Assembly (NCBI GenBank): GCA_963932145.1
Contig: OZ010595.1
Span: 81,803,252-81,867,251 of the forward strand
Length of the DNA stretch: 64,000 bases
From: Acanthosepion lycidas
Lineage: Eukaryota > Mollusca > Cephalopoda > Sepiida > Sepiidae
Direction: 5' to 3'
Part shown: piece by piece, positions 1 to 10,969 of the stretch
Layout: every line of letters starts with the position of its first letter
Position numbering within the stretch: the first letter of the stretch is position 1
Translations under genes and position numbers: made by a program
Notes under the pieces: model-generated
What the model saw: the letters and a program-made list of their open reading frames with translations, nothing else
Database searches by the model: none
What the model was told of the DNA's origin: nothing

Positions 1-33
1 TTGTAAACATACATAGAGGAACAGACGCACAGT

Positions 34-34
<1 letters not shown>

Positions 35-88
<54 letters not shown>
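35..88. repeat. (CA)n(TA)n compound microsatellite
   Basis: A CA run passes directly into a TA run. It forms the left border of the foldback repeat that follows. No gene is visible at this edge. Confidence 0.95.
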
Positions 89-90
<2 letters not shown>

Positions 91-355
91 ATATTTTTCA
101 TGTTTAGATGTTCTTTTTATAGATATAACTATTAAAGTAAATGCTCTGTTTGGAATAAACAGTATTAACAACATTTACTGGCCTGGATGTCCTAGAAATT
201 GTCATAGAAAATAAGCGTCTTCCGACGGTAAATGTTATTTAATACTATTTATTATAAACAGAGCGTTTACTTAAATATTTGTATCTATAAAAAAAAACGT
301 ATAAACATATACAAATGTATTTAAAAATAATTGTCGGATTTTGTCCATTTCATAA

Positions 356-360
<5 letters not shown>
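89..360. repeat. Foldback (inverted-repeat) element between TA arrays
   Basis: Two arms of about 55 bp face each other. The left arm, about 112-168, carries TTTTATAGAT, AAATGCTCTGTTT and AAACAGTATTAA. The right arm, about 237-292, carries the reverse complements. There is no coding capacity. The element is bounded on both sides by (TA)n. Related copies lie at the other end of the window (about 63291 onward). This is most simply a non-autonomous DNA transposon or foldback family with TA target preference. The family name is unknown. Confidence 0.6.

Positions 361-427
<67 letters not shown>
361..427. repeat. (TA)n microsatellite
   Basis: A pure TA run of about 67 bp separates the foldback element from the LTR-like segment. 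Confidence 0.97.
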
Positions 428-428
<1 letters not shown>

Positions 429-429
<1 letters not shown>

Positions 430-778
430 GGGGTCCACTCTTTTCTGATATAAATGGACTCGTCCTGCTGCCATAAAATAGCCACAGTCAGTCAGTCATG
501 GAGTCTGATAGTAGAGAGCAGAGGAACAGGTGGAGCAGCAGAGTCGAAAGTACATAGACTCTGTGATTGAGTTGACGTTAGAAGTCAGTTACAAGAACGC
601 CCGACTCTAAGGAAGTTTACTTCGAGACTGTATATAGCGATCATTGATTAATACTATTCGGCGTTCCTGGATTTTACTAACAGCATTACCTTTTGTATTT
701 TGTGTAAATATATTTAATTTCTTAGCTTAAATATTTGCGTTTGTCATTTATTGGAGACCGAATTTTCACGCGGAATCC

Positions 779-784
<6 letters not shown>
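429..784 (+). mobile_element. Possible solo LTR (fossil)
   Basis: This segment of about 356 bp begins with TG, ends with CA (GGAATCCACAACA) and holds a TATA-like stretch (GATATAAAT) near its start. It lies between two TA arrays, so a target-site duplication cannot be recognised. The size and ends fit a solo LTR of a Gypsy-type retrotransposon. No internal genes accompany it. The call rests only on end sequence and general look, and an unrelated repeat is quite possible. Confidence 0.3.

Positions 785-833
<49 letters not shown>
785..833. repeat. (TA)n microsatellite
   Basis: TA run of about 49 bp. The next 250 bases (to about 1090) are purine-rich and hold nothing I recognise. Confidence 0.95.
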
Positions 834-837
<4 letters not shown>

Positions 838-1099
838 GCATTTCACCTAAAGCAAGACGGAGGTGCCGCAAGCAAGGAAGGGGTTACAGAGAGTAAGAGC
901 AAGAGTAAAACGTCAAGAGGGCTGTTTGAAGAGAGGATATGGAGAAGAACGGGGATAAGGATCAAGCCTCAGAATATGTTGATTGACATTACACTTGAAA
1001 TTCTATTCTTTTTTCTCATATTTTATGCTTTTCTACCATTACAATTTCGTACATTTATTGAACCAAAACTGCTCTCATCTACTCACCACAGAGATCTTT

Positions 1100-1635
1100 C
1101 CTTTCCTCCCATCAGAATGGCTCTTGCCCAACTCCACAAGAGCGCCTCTCAGCGCCTGCTTGGGCTCACGCTCTCCGCTGACTTGAGATGGAATAAATAC
1201 ATTGAATCAATAGCTTAATCTACCGCAAGGAAAGTTAGTTCTCTGTGTTGTGTCAAAGTTTGTTTTTTTTTTTTTTATCTCGCTTGTTTCCATCCCTCAA
1301 ATCTATAAATCAACCATCCTTCCTTGCTCGGAATATTGCTGTCATATATGATCTGGTGCGCCCTCTGTACATCTCGAGGTTCTCGACAAAAATTCAGAGA
1401 CGGTTATGCAATGTGATTGTTCTTGATCGGCCATCTCGTCTACAGTCACTTTCTCACAGACGCGATTTGACTTGCGTCTGTTTTTCTAGAAATAATTTCA
1501 TGGCGACTCCTCTGACGAGCTGCTTTCACTGGTACCCCAACTGCACGAATTTAATCGTGCTGCTAGGTTAGCATCTCGGTCCTAACTTTTCAATGTCGAA
1601 ACAGTTAAATCCGATTTATCAATCTTTTTAAGATT
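1100..1635 (+). pseudogene. CR1/Jockey-like LINE, reverse-transcriptase 3' part, decayed
   Basis: The plus strand encodes LLGLTLSADLRWNKYI at about 1156-1203, followed after an in-frame stop by STARKVSSLC. This is the segment after the RT palm of CR1/Jockey-type LINEs, where related copies read LLGLxLSxDLxWxxYI. Further on, QKFRDGYAM and the SHRRDL-like stretch at about 1455-1480 match the later 'LDRVQRR ... LxHRRxVASLxLFY' region, but in other frames. Several stops and frame changes are present and the RT catalytic core is absent, so this is a 5'-truncated dead copy. A chance match is unlikely because the order of motifs is kept. Confidence 0.6.
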
Positions 1636-1639
1636 TAAA

Positions 1640-2480
1640 TATGTTAAACTAGCAGCATGGCCCGGCGTTGCCCGTGCTTGATTAAAAAATCGTACGACTC
1701 ATACAGCAATCGCTATCACTTGACTTAAAATATTTTTGCCCTTCCTTGCCTTTAAAGGAGTGTCCTTTGCCGTGCTGATATTGCTACATGCCTTACATAT
1801 TGCCTATCTCACACTGCGAATTTTTTCTAAGCTCTGTACTAAACATTAAATCTGTTACGAAAAAAGAACTAAACAAAATGAACACAAAACGATCAGCTTT
1901 AAAAAAAGGACTCTTAACTGGAAAAACCGAATGAAAAAAGAATGTTAACAAATACTTTTTCACACCCAACCCAGTTCTGCGGAATCAGAATCAACGTTGA
2001 TTTTAAGCAAGCGGATGAGCTAAAATTTAACTTTTTCGCACTTGTGACGAATGCAGCTATCGATTTTTTTGCATGTTAGCATGCTAGTTAATATTAGTGT
2101 CAGTCAACTGTTGGCTCTCACGCTGGCCAATAGAATCTTCCTGCCTATTCGTGGCAACCAGCTATAGGCTTTCACTCTGACCAGTAGAAAATGACCGCAA
2201 ACTACATGAAAACTGCCGTAGAAGCATGAAAAAATCGATTGTTTCCACTATCGATGGGAGTTGGGAGATGCAAAGTCGGTCTTGGCCTTCCCGCTAACTT
2301 GGAGCATGTGCATGTAAATTTAGGTTCAAATCCGTCAAAAATTGCGGCCATGCATTCGTTACGCGCGCACGCACACACACACGCACACACACACACACAT
2401 ATTCTGCCTTTTATAGATAGAGATATAGAATTTTTTGCAGGACGTAATATGGGGACCGTGAATTTTCGCAGAAGACTTAA
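1640..2480. repeat. Dispersed repeat with GCATGGCCCGGCGTTGCC core, then CA array
   Basis: A GC-rich motif, GCATGGCCCGGCGTTGCC, at about 1656-1673 stands out from the AT-rich surroundings. I recall similar CCCGGCGTTGCCCG motifs in repetitive DNA of many marine invertebrates, but cannot name the family. The rest is AT-rich with paired CCAATAG and CCAGTAG stretches near 2130-2190. A CA array lies at about 2370-2400. No coding sequence is supported. Confidence 0.4.
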
Positions 2481-2629
2481 CCGTTAATAGGCATTCATTC
2501 TTCTAACGTACGGTTCGTTGTGACATTGTTCGTAATTGATATGATGATGACACGTCTATTTTCTCTTGCCTGACTCGTAGGTTTTAGCGGTTTGATAAGG
2601 TAATATTGGCAGTTGATATAAAAAAGCAT

Positions 2630-3260
2630 GTTATGCAACCTCCTGTTAACAAGAATGGCTTTTTTTGAATTTAACACCTCCCAAGGGAAGCTTTTAAATC
2701 TTTCTTTAGGACCTTTTTTTAGCTTTCCATCAGTATTTCTGATACTTCCCTCAATGAGAGCGCATCATTGTGCTTTCTCTAGCAAACGGTTTCTGCTGAA
2801 TTCAAGAGGAAATATATTGAATCAATTTCTAGGTCTGCTGCTAGCAAAGTTAGTTCCATGTGTCGTTCTAGACAATTTCTTTTCACGCCAAAACCTGTCT
2901 AAAAATATTTGTAAGTCCATGATCCATCCATTCATTGAACATTGCTGTTACACCATGTCTGATGCTTCTGCTATTTATTTAGAGATTCTTGATGAAATCC
3001 CAAGGAGAATTTAAAATTTTATTGGCCCTTATCTTCGGTCTAAGCTTCCGTTACGTTTCCACCGGCATAATTTAGCTTGTCTGTGTATTTTTCATAAATA
3101 TTTGGGAAATGTATTAGGAATTCAAACGTCACCAGTTTAAGCGCAGTACTAAATTTGTAGTTAGGTCTCATTATTTTACAGTTGAAATTGTCAGATATAA
3201 CCGTAAAGTCTATACACACGTTTCATTTCTAACAAGACTGTATTGTGGAGTTGTCTTAGC
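2630..3260 (+). pseudogene. CR1/Jockey-like LINE 3' part, decayed
   Basis: The plus strand gives FLGLLLAKLVPCVV, then RQNLSKNICKSMIHPFIEHCC at about 2890-2950, matching the 'LYKSxIRPxIEYCxHxW' segment of CR1/Jockey-type LINEs. It continues through ILDEIPRRI and, after a stop, NFIGPYLR, the usual 'LDRIQRRxxxLIGDPxL' motif. The conserved order supports the call. No RT catalytic box is left. Confidence 0.65.
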
Positions 3261-3772
3261 AGCTTCTTGCTTTCAAGTCAAATATGACTTTCAAAAACTT
3301 TAATGCAATATCAATTGTTATCTTTTGGTTTTAATTGCTTCTCTTTTATAGTTCTTTCTCCTTAATTTTTTATTTTTCGCATATTCTTTCACGCTCAGTA
3401 ACCTCCAGGGGCTTTATTGAATTGCTTGGGATTGACCGAGGAGATGGAGTATATATAACATTACGCAACCTTGCACCGAACATAACTGCGCTTTCAAAAT
3501 CTGTAATAATCAATATTATCTAAAATTTCAAAATCTATCAGAAATATCAGCATGACCTATGCAGCTCCAAGCATTGGTTGTTATCATTTCCACAGATGTG
3601 TTATTAATGATGAGGTGTTTGGAATTATCAAATCAAGAATGATTTTGATTGCATAATTTGTAATTGGAATGGGGTCTGCATTATTTTTATCTTCCGTGTG
3701 AACATACATCGGAGCTCCCTCTGGTTGTTCATATCGCACCCTTGAGAAAACGCTGGTGAAGTTACCAAGCAC
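3261..3772. other. Unannotated AT-rich DNA
   Basis: I see no gene and no named repeat. It probably includes the downstream end of the Tc1-like element that follows, but I could not find that terminus. Confidence 0.5.
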
Positions 3773-4660
3773 TTAACGCGTCCCTTTTGCTGCAATAGTC
3801 TGCTGACAGTTTTTGTTATTCTTCATGGCAGAACTTCTCGAGCTGTGACAGATTGGATGTGAAACGCTAGCTTTAGATCTCGATTTTTCTATAGGATTGA
3901 GGTCTGAAGACTGGCTGGGCCACTCGAAATCTGGGATTTTCTCGCTAGCGACCCAAGCGCAGAGCTCTATCAGACATCAGCAGATTTGCCTCCAGTATTT
4001 CTTGGAACTTAACAATGTCCATGACACCTTGGATGGTTACGAGCTCTCCAGGACCTGTAGCTGAAAAACAGCCCCAAAGTATCGAAAAGTACCGAGCCAC
4101 CGCCATGCTTTTCAGTGGCGACGGTGTAATGAAGTTGGTGATCAGTGTCTTTTTCCCGCCAAACGTAGCGTTTCGTATTTTTCCCAAATAACTCGACTTT
4201 GGTCTCATCTGACGACAAAATCTTTCGCCACATGGTCATGGAATAATTGATATGACTTTTGGCAAAGTTTAGCCAAGCTTGCTTGTGCATAGCCTTCAGA
4301 ACGGGCTTTTTTCTAGCTATCTTCCTTTGCAGGCCAAACCGCTTCAATACTCTGGAAATTGTAGATGCATGGACATCTGTCCAAGTACTGAAACCTGAAG
4401 CTTTCAATTCTTCCAGTGCTGCACTATTGTTGGAGGGTTTATCTCGGACCAGTTTTAATTTTGCTGTTCTGGTAAGTTTTCTCGGTCTCCCAGATCTTGG
4501 TAGGGTAGCAGTAGTTTTGTGCACTAACCATTTCTTAACTACAGTTTTAACAGTGCTTAGAGGCAATTCTAAAGTTTTTTTCAATCTTTTTATAGCCATT
4601 ATTTTCATTGTATTTTTGAATAATAAGGTTTTTAAGTTCCTGAGACAGAGGCTTCCCCAT
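3773..4660 (-). pseudogene. Tc1-like transposase (DDE) relic
   Basis: It would cut and paste its own element at TA sites. The original start is the ATG at 4658-4660 (MGKPLSQELKNLII). A frame change in an A-run near residue 35 moves the reading frame to ELPLSTVKTVVKKWLVHK and SGRPRKLT, the paired helix-turn-helix DNA-binding region with its GRPR linker. The first catalytic Asp is in [13 protein letters not shown]. After a second frame change come [14 protein letters not shown] and [14 protein letters not shown]. About 20 residues that should hold QQDNDPKHT, the second Asp, are missing. The Glu motif EWPSQSSDLNPIE survives. The last about 60 residues are also shortened, ending AAKGTR and a stop at 3773-3775. 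The relic is clearly dead. Confidence 0.85.
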
Positions 4661-5100
4661 TTTCTCTTCCGAGTTGGACACCTTGTGTTTACAGTCACAG
4701 TCCAAAGACAAACATAGCAAGAAACCATGTGGTGGATGATTTTGTAGTTAGTTAAATCACCTTATATGACAAAATAATAGACGGGACAAGTTTGTTTGTT
4801 ATGGTAGAACGTACATGCCACTTTTTATTGTTCTGGATTTTATGCATCAATGATAAACTACGTGATAACACAGTTTAATATCTGGATAGAGTGTAGACAT
4901 TTGAAAAAATACATTATTCTAAGTTATATGATTTTAAAAATCAGTGTGAAATTTTTAAAATATAATTTTTATATCAAAGGAAAGTGTGACGGATCTGCTT
5001 TTAACAAATATTAGAACTGAAAAAATGTGTTGCTCCCTGTTAAATTATAAAAAAATATATAAATTTTCAAAAGTCTACACGCCTTTTGAAAGTCAGTGTA
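3773..5100 (-). mobile_element. Tc1-like DNA transposon, inactive
   Basis: The element reads on the minus strand. Its transposase relic spans 3773-4660. Upstream of it the right terminus carries ACACTGACTTTCAAAAGG on the minus strand, ending beside a TA at 5099-5100, and a TGTAGACTTTTGAAAATTT stretch as in other Tc1-type inverted repeats. The matching left terminus was not found, so the left end given here is that of the transposase relic. There are internal deletions in the transposase, so it cannot move by itself. No other intact copy of this family is in the window. Confidence 0.75.
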
Positions 5101-5221
5101 TGGTTTTATTAATCGAACTTGTGTCAGTAAACTATTATCTCAAAATGATTCATGCAATCTAAAATTTTTATGGCTTTAAATAATCTGCAAAAAGGGAAAT
5201 AACTAAGACATCCGGAAGAGG

Positions 5222-5370
5222 CATGGTACGTGGAAGTAGTACAATCTACTCAGCTGGACGAAATAAACAGTTCGATACAACGGCCGAAACGTTGTGAATA
5301 TGGCAATGAAGAGGAGAATAACAGTCTGAATAATGTAAATAATATAAGTAACCTTCAAAAGGTTGATAAG
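5222..5370 (+). mobile_element. tRNA-derived SINE, body only
   Basis: This copy has lost the tRNA head. It starts near GGCATGGTACGTGG and carries the family core ACGGCCGAAACGTTGTGA, followed by AATAACAGTCTGAATAATGT. It is the most left-hand clear member of the family that recurs at 9.4, 9.7, 11.8, 42.1, 44.7, 46.8 and 58.0 kb. Confidence 0.75.
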
Positions 5371-5454
5371 ATTGGTAAGCATTCAAATCAACTAGATCAA
5401 AACCGACTAATAGTCACTCTAAATTCTAATAAATATTTTCCTTTTGTTGGCTAG

Positions 5455-6400
5455 ATGCTGCCTCAAGGCAAGCGATTCCAGAGTTCCCTGCTTCTTAACA
5501 TATACCTGGGTCGTGGATATTAATTGGAATTCAGTATTTGTCAGCAGGCAGGTTAGGTTTAAGGCTCCAGTTTTGTCTAGGTGATTAAAGTCTTGTTAAC
5601 CTATATCTGGAGAACGATTGATCCACGTATTTTTCATGGCTATTAGCACGAAATAACCGAAACAAAATCAGGCGTGGATATCTTTTGGAATGCAGAATCG
5701 GACGTGAAACGAGCGTCGACTTTGTGGTTTCTATCCATGTGTCGGACAGCGTTTAAGTGAACTCAGTAGAAATAGCAATAACTGAGAAGTACTAATAAAC
5801 ATGACTAAACTATATTCCTAGACATTGGCAGTCGAGCGAGTAGAATCTACACTCGTAGATTAAATAAAGTTCTCACTTCAGAATTTCCTGTAGGTCAACC
5901 AGATCAATATATTACTGAGGAAGGGCGGAGTACACGGAACCCACAACGTTATAATAACAGCAACAAAGATGTGGACAACAGTCTGAATATAAATATAGTG
6001 TAAATAATTATAATTCCTCATGCCAGAAATCCAGACTATATATATGTTCGTTCTCAAAGAAAAAAGTGAACTGTCAAGCATTACTAGTCAGCAGGCAGTT
6101 TAGGTTTAAGGCTCCAGGTTTTCCACATGGAATTCTACAATGGGACAATTGCCTAGGAGATTAAAGCGTTTGTTCGCGAATTTATTGAAAGTAATTGCTA
6201 GTTCAATGGCCGGGTAAGATGTATTGAGAATCATGGAAAAGAAACCGAGCAATAACACGGCAGAAATAAATAAGATATCCCTAGACATGTTTAGTCGAAC
6301 AAGAGCAATATAACACCGTAGATTAAATAAAGGGTTTAGTTCGGAATTCCTTGGACGTTACCTGGATTAACGTACACCTGATGAACGTTGCGTTGACAAC
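5455..6400 (+). repeat. Duplicated diverged repeat with SINE-like core
   Basis: Two partial copies lie in tandem. Each begins TCAGCAGGCAGGTTAGGTT (about 5542; slightly changed about 6090) followed by AAGGCTCCAG. Each continues through GATTAAAG and a TAGATTAAATAAAG motif (about 5858 and 6320). Between them, about 5920-6060, is a diverged core, CACAACGTTATAATAACAGC plus GACAACAGTCTGAATATAAA, related to the tRNA-SINE body. This suggests an older relative of that SINE. No coding sequence is supported. Confidence 0.5.
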
Positions 6401-7384
6401 AAAGATGAGAAGAATATTTTACAGGTCAATAGACTTACGTGATATTTTCACACTCAAGCAGGTATTCAACGTTCTGTAATAAATTATTTCTCAGGATATC
6501 GTGTAGGTTTACTGACATAAAACTTTCATATTAATATATTATACATTTGATATGCCAAGTGAAATATACGATATCCTTCGAATATTATCGTTGAAAGGGT
6601 GAAATTATATCTGTTAAATGATGTTTCTCTTAACATTTGTATGTAAGGTTTAGCAGAATGAATAAAACTAAGTCTCGCTTTTAGTTGGTGTCCCGATATG
6701 TCAGAAACACTTTGTTTCAATTCGGTTCGTTAACGGACCTCACTTTAGATGATACTTGTCGAACGAAACACCAGCTGCTTTTTCTCCTTGCTGGATACAA
6801 CTTTAAAGGCAAGTTAATGCACCTGTTACGTATAGTAATTCCTGCAGCATTATGAAGAAATGGTGTCTTTGTAATTGGGGCCGACAGCTGGGAGCTACTT
6901 TCACCACCTTTGAGGTTAGTAACATTTCAGTATTGATTGTGAATGTATGTCAACGGTGCTTTTAACATTTTCGGCTAATGAAATGCACTATCGCATATCA
7001 AGACCTAGGCCGCTGGGTACCTGATGAAAACATTTATTAGTAGTTGCCACGCTTATGTTCTTATAGTGTTTTTTTTTTCACTGTGTTCTGCAACATGCAT
7101 CTGATGCGCAATCCATAATGAAATTGAGCGATCCAGACTTTATAGATCTTTTATAGATTTGGCATGTGACACAAGGTGAATTTGGCGGAAACCTACATAT
7201 ATATGGGCATGTTTGTAAAAAATGAACTTTTTTTTTAAGAATATTGGTAAAGGCATGAATCCATCTTTTTGTTTCTTATTTCAATATGGTTGTGATGCCA
7301 GGGTTTGCTGATTTTCCAAGAACGATTTTTTATTGAAATTCTTCATAAATTTGAATATGCAATGAGACAATAAGCGAGAAGGAC
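6400..7384. other. Unannotated AT-rich DNA
   Basis: I see no gene, RNA or named repeat here. Short open frames are dispersed and do not resemble known proteins. Confidence 0.5.
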
Positions 7385-8092
7385 CGTGTGTGTGTGTTTG
7401 TGTGTGTGAGAGAGAGAGACTGTGTGTGAGAGATCGAGTGTATGTAAGAGAGAGAGTGTGTGCGTGTGAGAGAGAGGGAGTGTGTGAGAGAGTGTGTGCG
7501 TGAGAGATAGGGAGTGTGTGGAGGAGAGAAGGAGTGTATGTATGAGAGAGAGTGTGTGTGCGTGAGAGAGATGGTGTGTTTGAGAAAGAGAGAGAGTGTA
7601 TGCATGAGAGAGAGGGTGTGTGTGAGAGAGAGAGGGAGCATATGTGTGAGAGAGAGCGAGAGCATATGTGTGAGAGAGAGCGATAGCATATGTGTGAGAG
7701 AGAGGGAGTGTATGCATAAGAGAGCGGGAGTGTGTGTGAGAAAGTAAGAGTGAGAGTGTGTTTGAGAGAGAGTGAGTGGGCGTGTGAGAGAGATGGAGTG
7801 TGTGCGTGAGAGAGAAGGAGCGAGAGGGAGTGTATGCTTGAGAGAGAGGAAATGGTTGTGCGAGAGAGAAAGAGGGAGAGTCTGTGTGTGAGAGAGAGAG
7901 GGAATGTGTGTGTGAGAGAGAGGAGTGTGTATGTGAGAGAATGGAATGTTTGCGTGAGAGAGAGTATGTGCGACAGAGAGAGGGAGTGTGTTTGTTAGAG
8001 AGAGGGAGTGTTTTTGAGAGAGAGTGCGTGTGTGAGAGAGTGTGTGTGTGAGAGAGAGTGTGTATGTGAGAGTGAGAATGAGAGAGGGAGGG
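7385..8092. repeat. (GT/GA)n low-complexity array
   Basis: About 700 bp of almost pure GT and GA dinucleotides are mixed in blocks such as GTGTGTGTGAGAGAGAG, with rare ATG or GCG interruptions. Long open frames across it encode only Ser-Leu-Thr-His or Arg-Glu repeats and are products of the repeat, not genes. The plus strand is nearly free of C. Confidence 0.95.
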
Positions 8093-9180
8093 CTTTATTT
8101 ATTTTAAAGTTTATTTTATTTTATAAATTATTGATATTGTTTACTTCATTCTTTTGTGTAATAGAAAATTCGGTTTAACATTGTCACCGGAATTGTGAAC
8201 ACCGTGCCAAGCATATCAGATAACGGTACCTAATCCTGGGTATGACGATAAACGACATCTAGCAGCAAGGCGTCTGATCGGGGGATTGGAGATTTTAAGA
8301 ATCATGAAACTACCTCTTAATTGCCGTTGTTCTCAGGTCCACACGAACCAGTGTCTTAACACCTGTTAGAGTCACACCTGTGGGAAAATAGTGAAAGCCC
8401 CCCCCCCAAAAAAAAACAACAAACCACTATGAAAATATAAAAGTATATTTTTTTATATAAAAAACTACTAACAATACATATTTGTAGTAAAATTACCAAT
8501 AATATATATTTATAATAAAATTACCAACAGAACAATTTTATTGGCTATATTTAGTTGAAGCCATAAAATTGAGTGCAAAATATTTAGATTTCGGCATTAC
8601 CACTAAAAAAAAATCAACCAACCAATAGACGCTACTGTTCAAACAATTTTTTGAGAGAGAAACTGGTCATAGAATGCTATTGACAACGATTATCATTGGA
8701 CTTATTAATTTCATCCATTTTATCATAGTCGTTGTGATGTTGGCAATGGTTTTAATTTGATATAAAGTAAATTGCAAGCCTGGAATATTAACGCTTGAAA
8801 TCCTGATTTCAAAAAGATTTCTGTCATCGGTAAATATGTTTTGTAATCTAAACCACCGTTAATAAATTTAGGTACCTTCACATTATTAGCGCCGTCGCAT
8901 TTTTAAATACCTTATGTAAAATATTGCAGATATATCAGTTCTTAATTTTCTTGTTATATATTATATTGGGTGTTTTTTCTGGTGTTTATATCATAAATAA
9001 AAGGAATAAAACAAATGGAATTACTATGAAAAATCTAATTAAAATGCTAATCTTTAAAAAAAAGTTTCTATGTGCTCAAAGGGAAAATACGAAGTTATAT
9101 TGATGTAAAATGAATCATTATTCACAGAGCTATCTAGTTACAAATATATCCGTGTTTATTATTGTACAATGAAAAGATTG
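8093..9180. other. Unannotated AT-rich DNA
   Basis: AT-rich sequence with a C9/A9 run near 8401-8416. No gene or named repeat is recognised. Confidence 0.5.
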
Positions 9181-9184
9181 TCTC

Positions 9185-9393
9185 AAAACTATCACAGAAG
9201 TTAAGCAACGTCAGCCTAGTCAGTATCTAGATCGGTGACCATTTGGTAATATCAGGTGCTGAACGTTTGATTTTGCGGGTGGTGTAATGGATAATGGGTC
9301 GGAATTTCTAACAGGAGAGCCAAGTACCAATTTCCGTTGGTTTAGGTATATTTATTTGCACGCAATATACCCTTGGGAAACGCAAGAATCCAC
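9185..9393 (+). mobile_element. 5S-rRNA/tRNA chimeric SINE, copy 1
   Basis: The head resembles the 3' two thirds of 5S rRNA: GTTAAGCAACG (A-box, 9200-9210), then CAGTATCTAGATCGGTGACC (9221-9240, intermediate element and C-box) and ATTTGGTAATATCAGGTGCT (9241-9260). Then comes a tRNA-Arg-like stretch, GGTGGTGTAATGGATAATGG (about 9279-9298), and a body with GCACGCAATATACCCTTGGG. These are the internal promoter parts that RNA polymerase III uses in 5S and tRNA genes. The 5S part has too many changes to be a working 5S gene. The 3' side runs into an oppositely oriented tRNA SINE. Confidence 0.75.
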
Positions 9394-9672
9394 CTATTTA
9401 CATTTTTCCGACTATTGTCTGTATTTTTGTTGCCATATTTATCACAACTTTTCTGCCGTTGTACGCTCCGGCCTTCTTCAGGTATTTGGAATATCGAACT
9501 GAACCTCGCTGGGGTAGACTGTTCTAGTTCCACATGCCATGTCTAATGGATATCAGTTATCAGTTATCTCCTGTTAATTCCTCTCTCCATATTCTCCACT
9601 GCCTTAACCAGGTATTGGGTGCGGTCACTGGATCTAACTGACGCCTTTATCCACTGTGCCATGTGTCCTAGG
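9394..9672 (-). mobile_element. tRNA-derived SINE, minus copy with head
   Basis: Read on the minus strand: an A-box-like TGGCACAGTGGATAAAGG at the right end (about 9649-9666), a B-box-like CAATACCTGG region near 9606-9615, then the linker GATAACTGATAACTGATATC, CATGGCATGTGGAACTAGAA, and the core AAGGCCGGAGCGTACAACGG. RNA polymerase III would transcribe such an element, and LINE enzymes would mobilise it. It abuts the plus-strand copy head to head. Confidence 0.8.
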
Positions 9673-10052
9673 GGACAGTGTTAAGGCAGTGGAGAACTTG
9701 GAGAGAGGAATTAACATGAAATAAATGATAACTGACATCCATTAGACATGGCATGTGGAACTAGAACAGTCTACCCCAGCGAGCAATATAAAGGGTTCAG
9801 TTCGACGTTCTAACCACCTGAATAAGGCCGGAGCTTACAACGACCGAACCGCTGTGATAAATATGGCGACAATGATGAGGACAATAGTTCAAATAATGTA
9901 AATAGTATACATATTACCTCATCTCTGAAATATATACTGAAAAGCCGAAACGTTGTGTTAAATATGGTGACAAAGAAGAGGATAATAGTCCGAATAATGT
10001 AAATAGTGTACATAATACTTCATCTCAGAAATATAGACAGATAATGAATCCA
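9673..10052 (+). mobile_element. tRNA-derived SINE, plus copy with doubled body
   Basis: The head is cut and begins within the tRNA-to-body linker (AAGGCAGTGGAGAACTTGG). The body core occurs twice in tandem, about 9828-9930 and about 9940-10040. Both carry CCGAATAATGT- or CAAATAATGT-type stretches, and each ends in a CATCTC[AT]GAAATATA segment. The doubled body is unusual among the copies here. Together with the preceding minus copy it makes a large inverted repeat. Confidence 0.8.
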
Positions 10053-10555
10053 ACTATTTTGCCTCAGTTGTGCGTCAATTGGCAAGACTTGTAACAATAA
10101 CCCATTATTTTCTAAAAACATATTCTAACAAATATTTCTTGCTTTAAATAACCTGCAAAGGGTTTATAATGCATCGATCAATCACTGAATACGTGAAAAA
10201 TCAATAATTCCATTAGTAATATATTGTAACTTCGCGCCTTAAAATAATAAGACAGCTTGGAAATCGGGAAAATATTAACGCAGGCAACTTGTAGTTTATT
10301 GACATTGTATGTTTATTAATACACCTGGCCGTATGAACTCAGGGTTAATATATATTTATGATCTATCTTTTGCCTTACACTATTTGTATTTTTTCACTAA
10401 TTACTGTCACTGTTTTTGAATCTCTTATTGTTATAGTCGATTTTTTAAATCAGTATTAAGCTGTGCAAGGCAGTAAATCAATATGGGATACAGGGCATGG
10501 GAGAATTAAAAACAGAAACATTAAAAATAGAGATAAAGAGTAATCAGGACAGTAT
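10053..10555. other. Unannotated AT-rich DNA
   Basis: No gene or named repeat is recognised. Confidence 0.5.
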
Positions 10556-10965
10556 GTAGCGATTGACGTTGCATTTAAATTTTTGCAGATTAAAGTTTGC
10601 TGGAGAGCATGCAGCCAAAAGGGTACTCCACAAACGAGAAAAGAAAATGTTATAAAACTTACAGCTAAATAGAGGCAGCTTAACTGTAAATTGAACTGAA
10701 CACCAGTTTAGTACTGCGCTTAAATTAAAAAAGTCTACGTACCATAGCGAAGGGCTCATCCGAAAAATTGTCATGTTATTTATATTTAAAAAAAGACAGA
10801 GAGAGGCAACTTTATGAAGATGGGAAAGTGACTGAAGCCGAGCCATCAGATCAGGACCAATAATATTGCTGATTCTTTTTTGGATTTTATCATGGTGCTC
10901 AAGTAGCGGCACTTGATCTTATGTGGTAACATCATTCTAAGCATGAGCGAATGGAAGACATCTAG
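10556..10965 (-). pseudogene. CR1/Jockey-like LINE 3' tail (FKCNVNRY family)
   Basis: The minus strand keeps one open frame over 122 codons. It shows HHDKIQKRISNIIG, LQSLSHLHKVASLCLF and FNLQKFKCNVNRYIL, which is the end of the LINE polyprotein after the RT domain. The same signature, (Y/F)NLQxFKCNVNRY, recurs at 22.2, 41.0, 54.2 and 60.7 kb, so these belong to one family. The copy is 5'-truncated with no RT core. Confidence 0.75.
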
Positions 10966-10969
10966 ATGT

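Noticed and set aside
4259-4717. 152-codon plus-strand frame opposite the Tc1 transposase
   Set aside because: It is the antisense shadow of the transposase relic, whose minus-strand motifs are unmistakable.
7330-7747. Long open frames on both strands (Ser/Leu/Thr/His-rich or Arg/Glu-rich)
   Set aside because: They are direct translations of the GT/GA array and have no independent support as genes.
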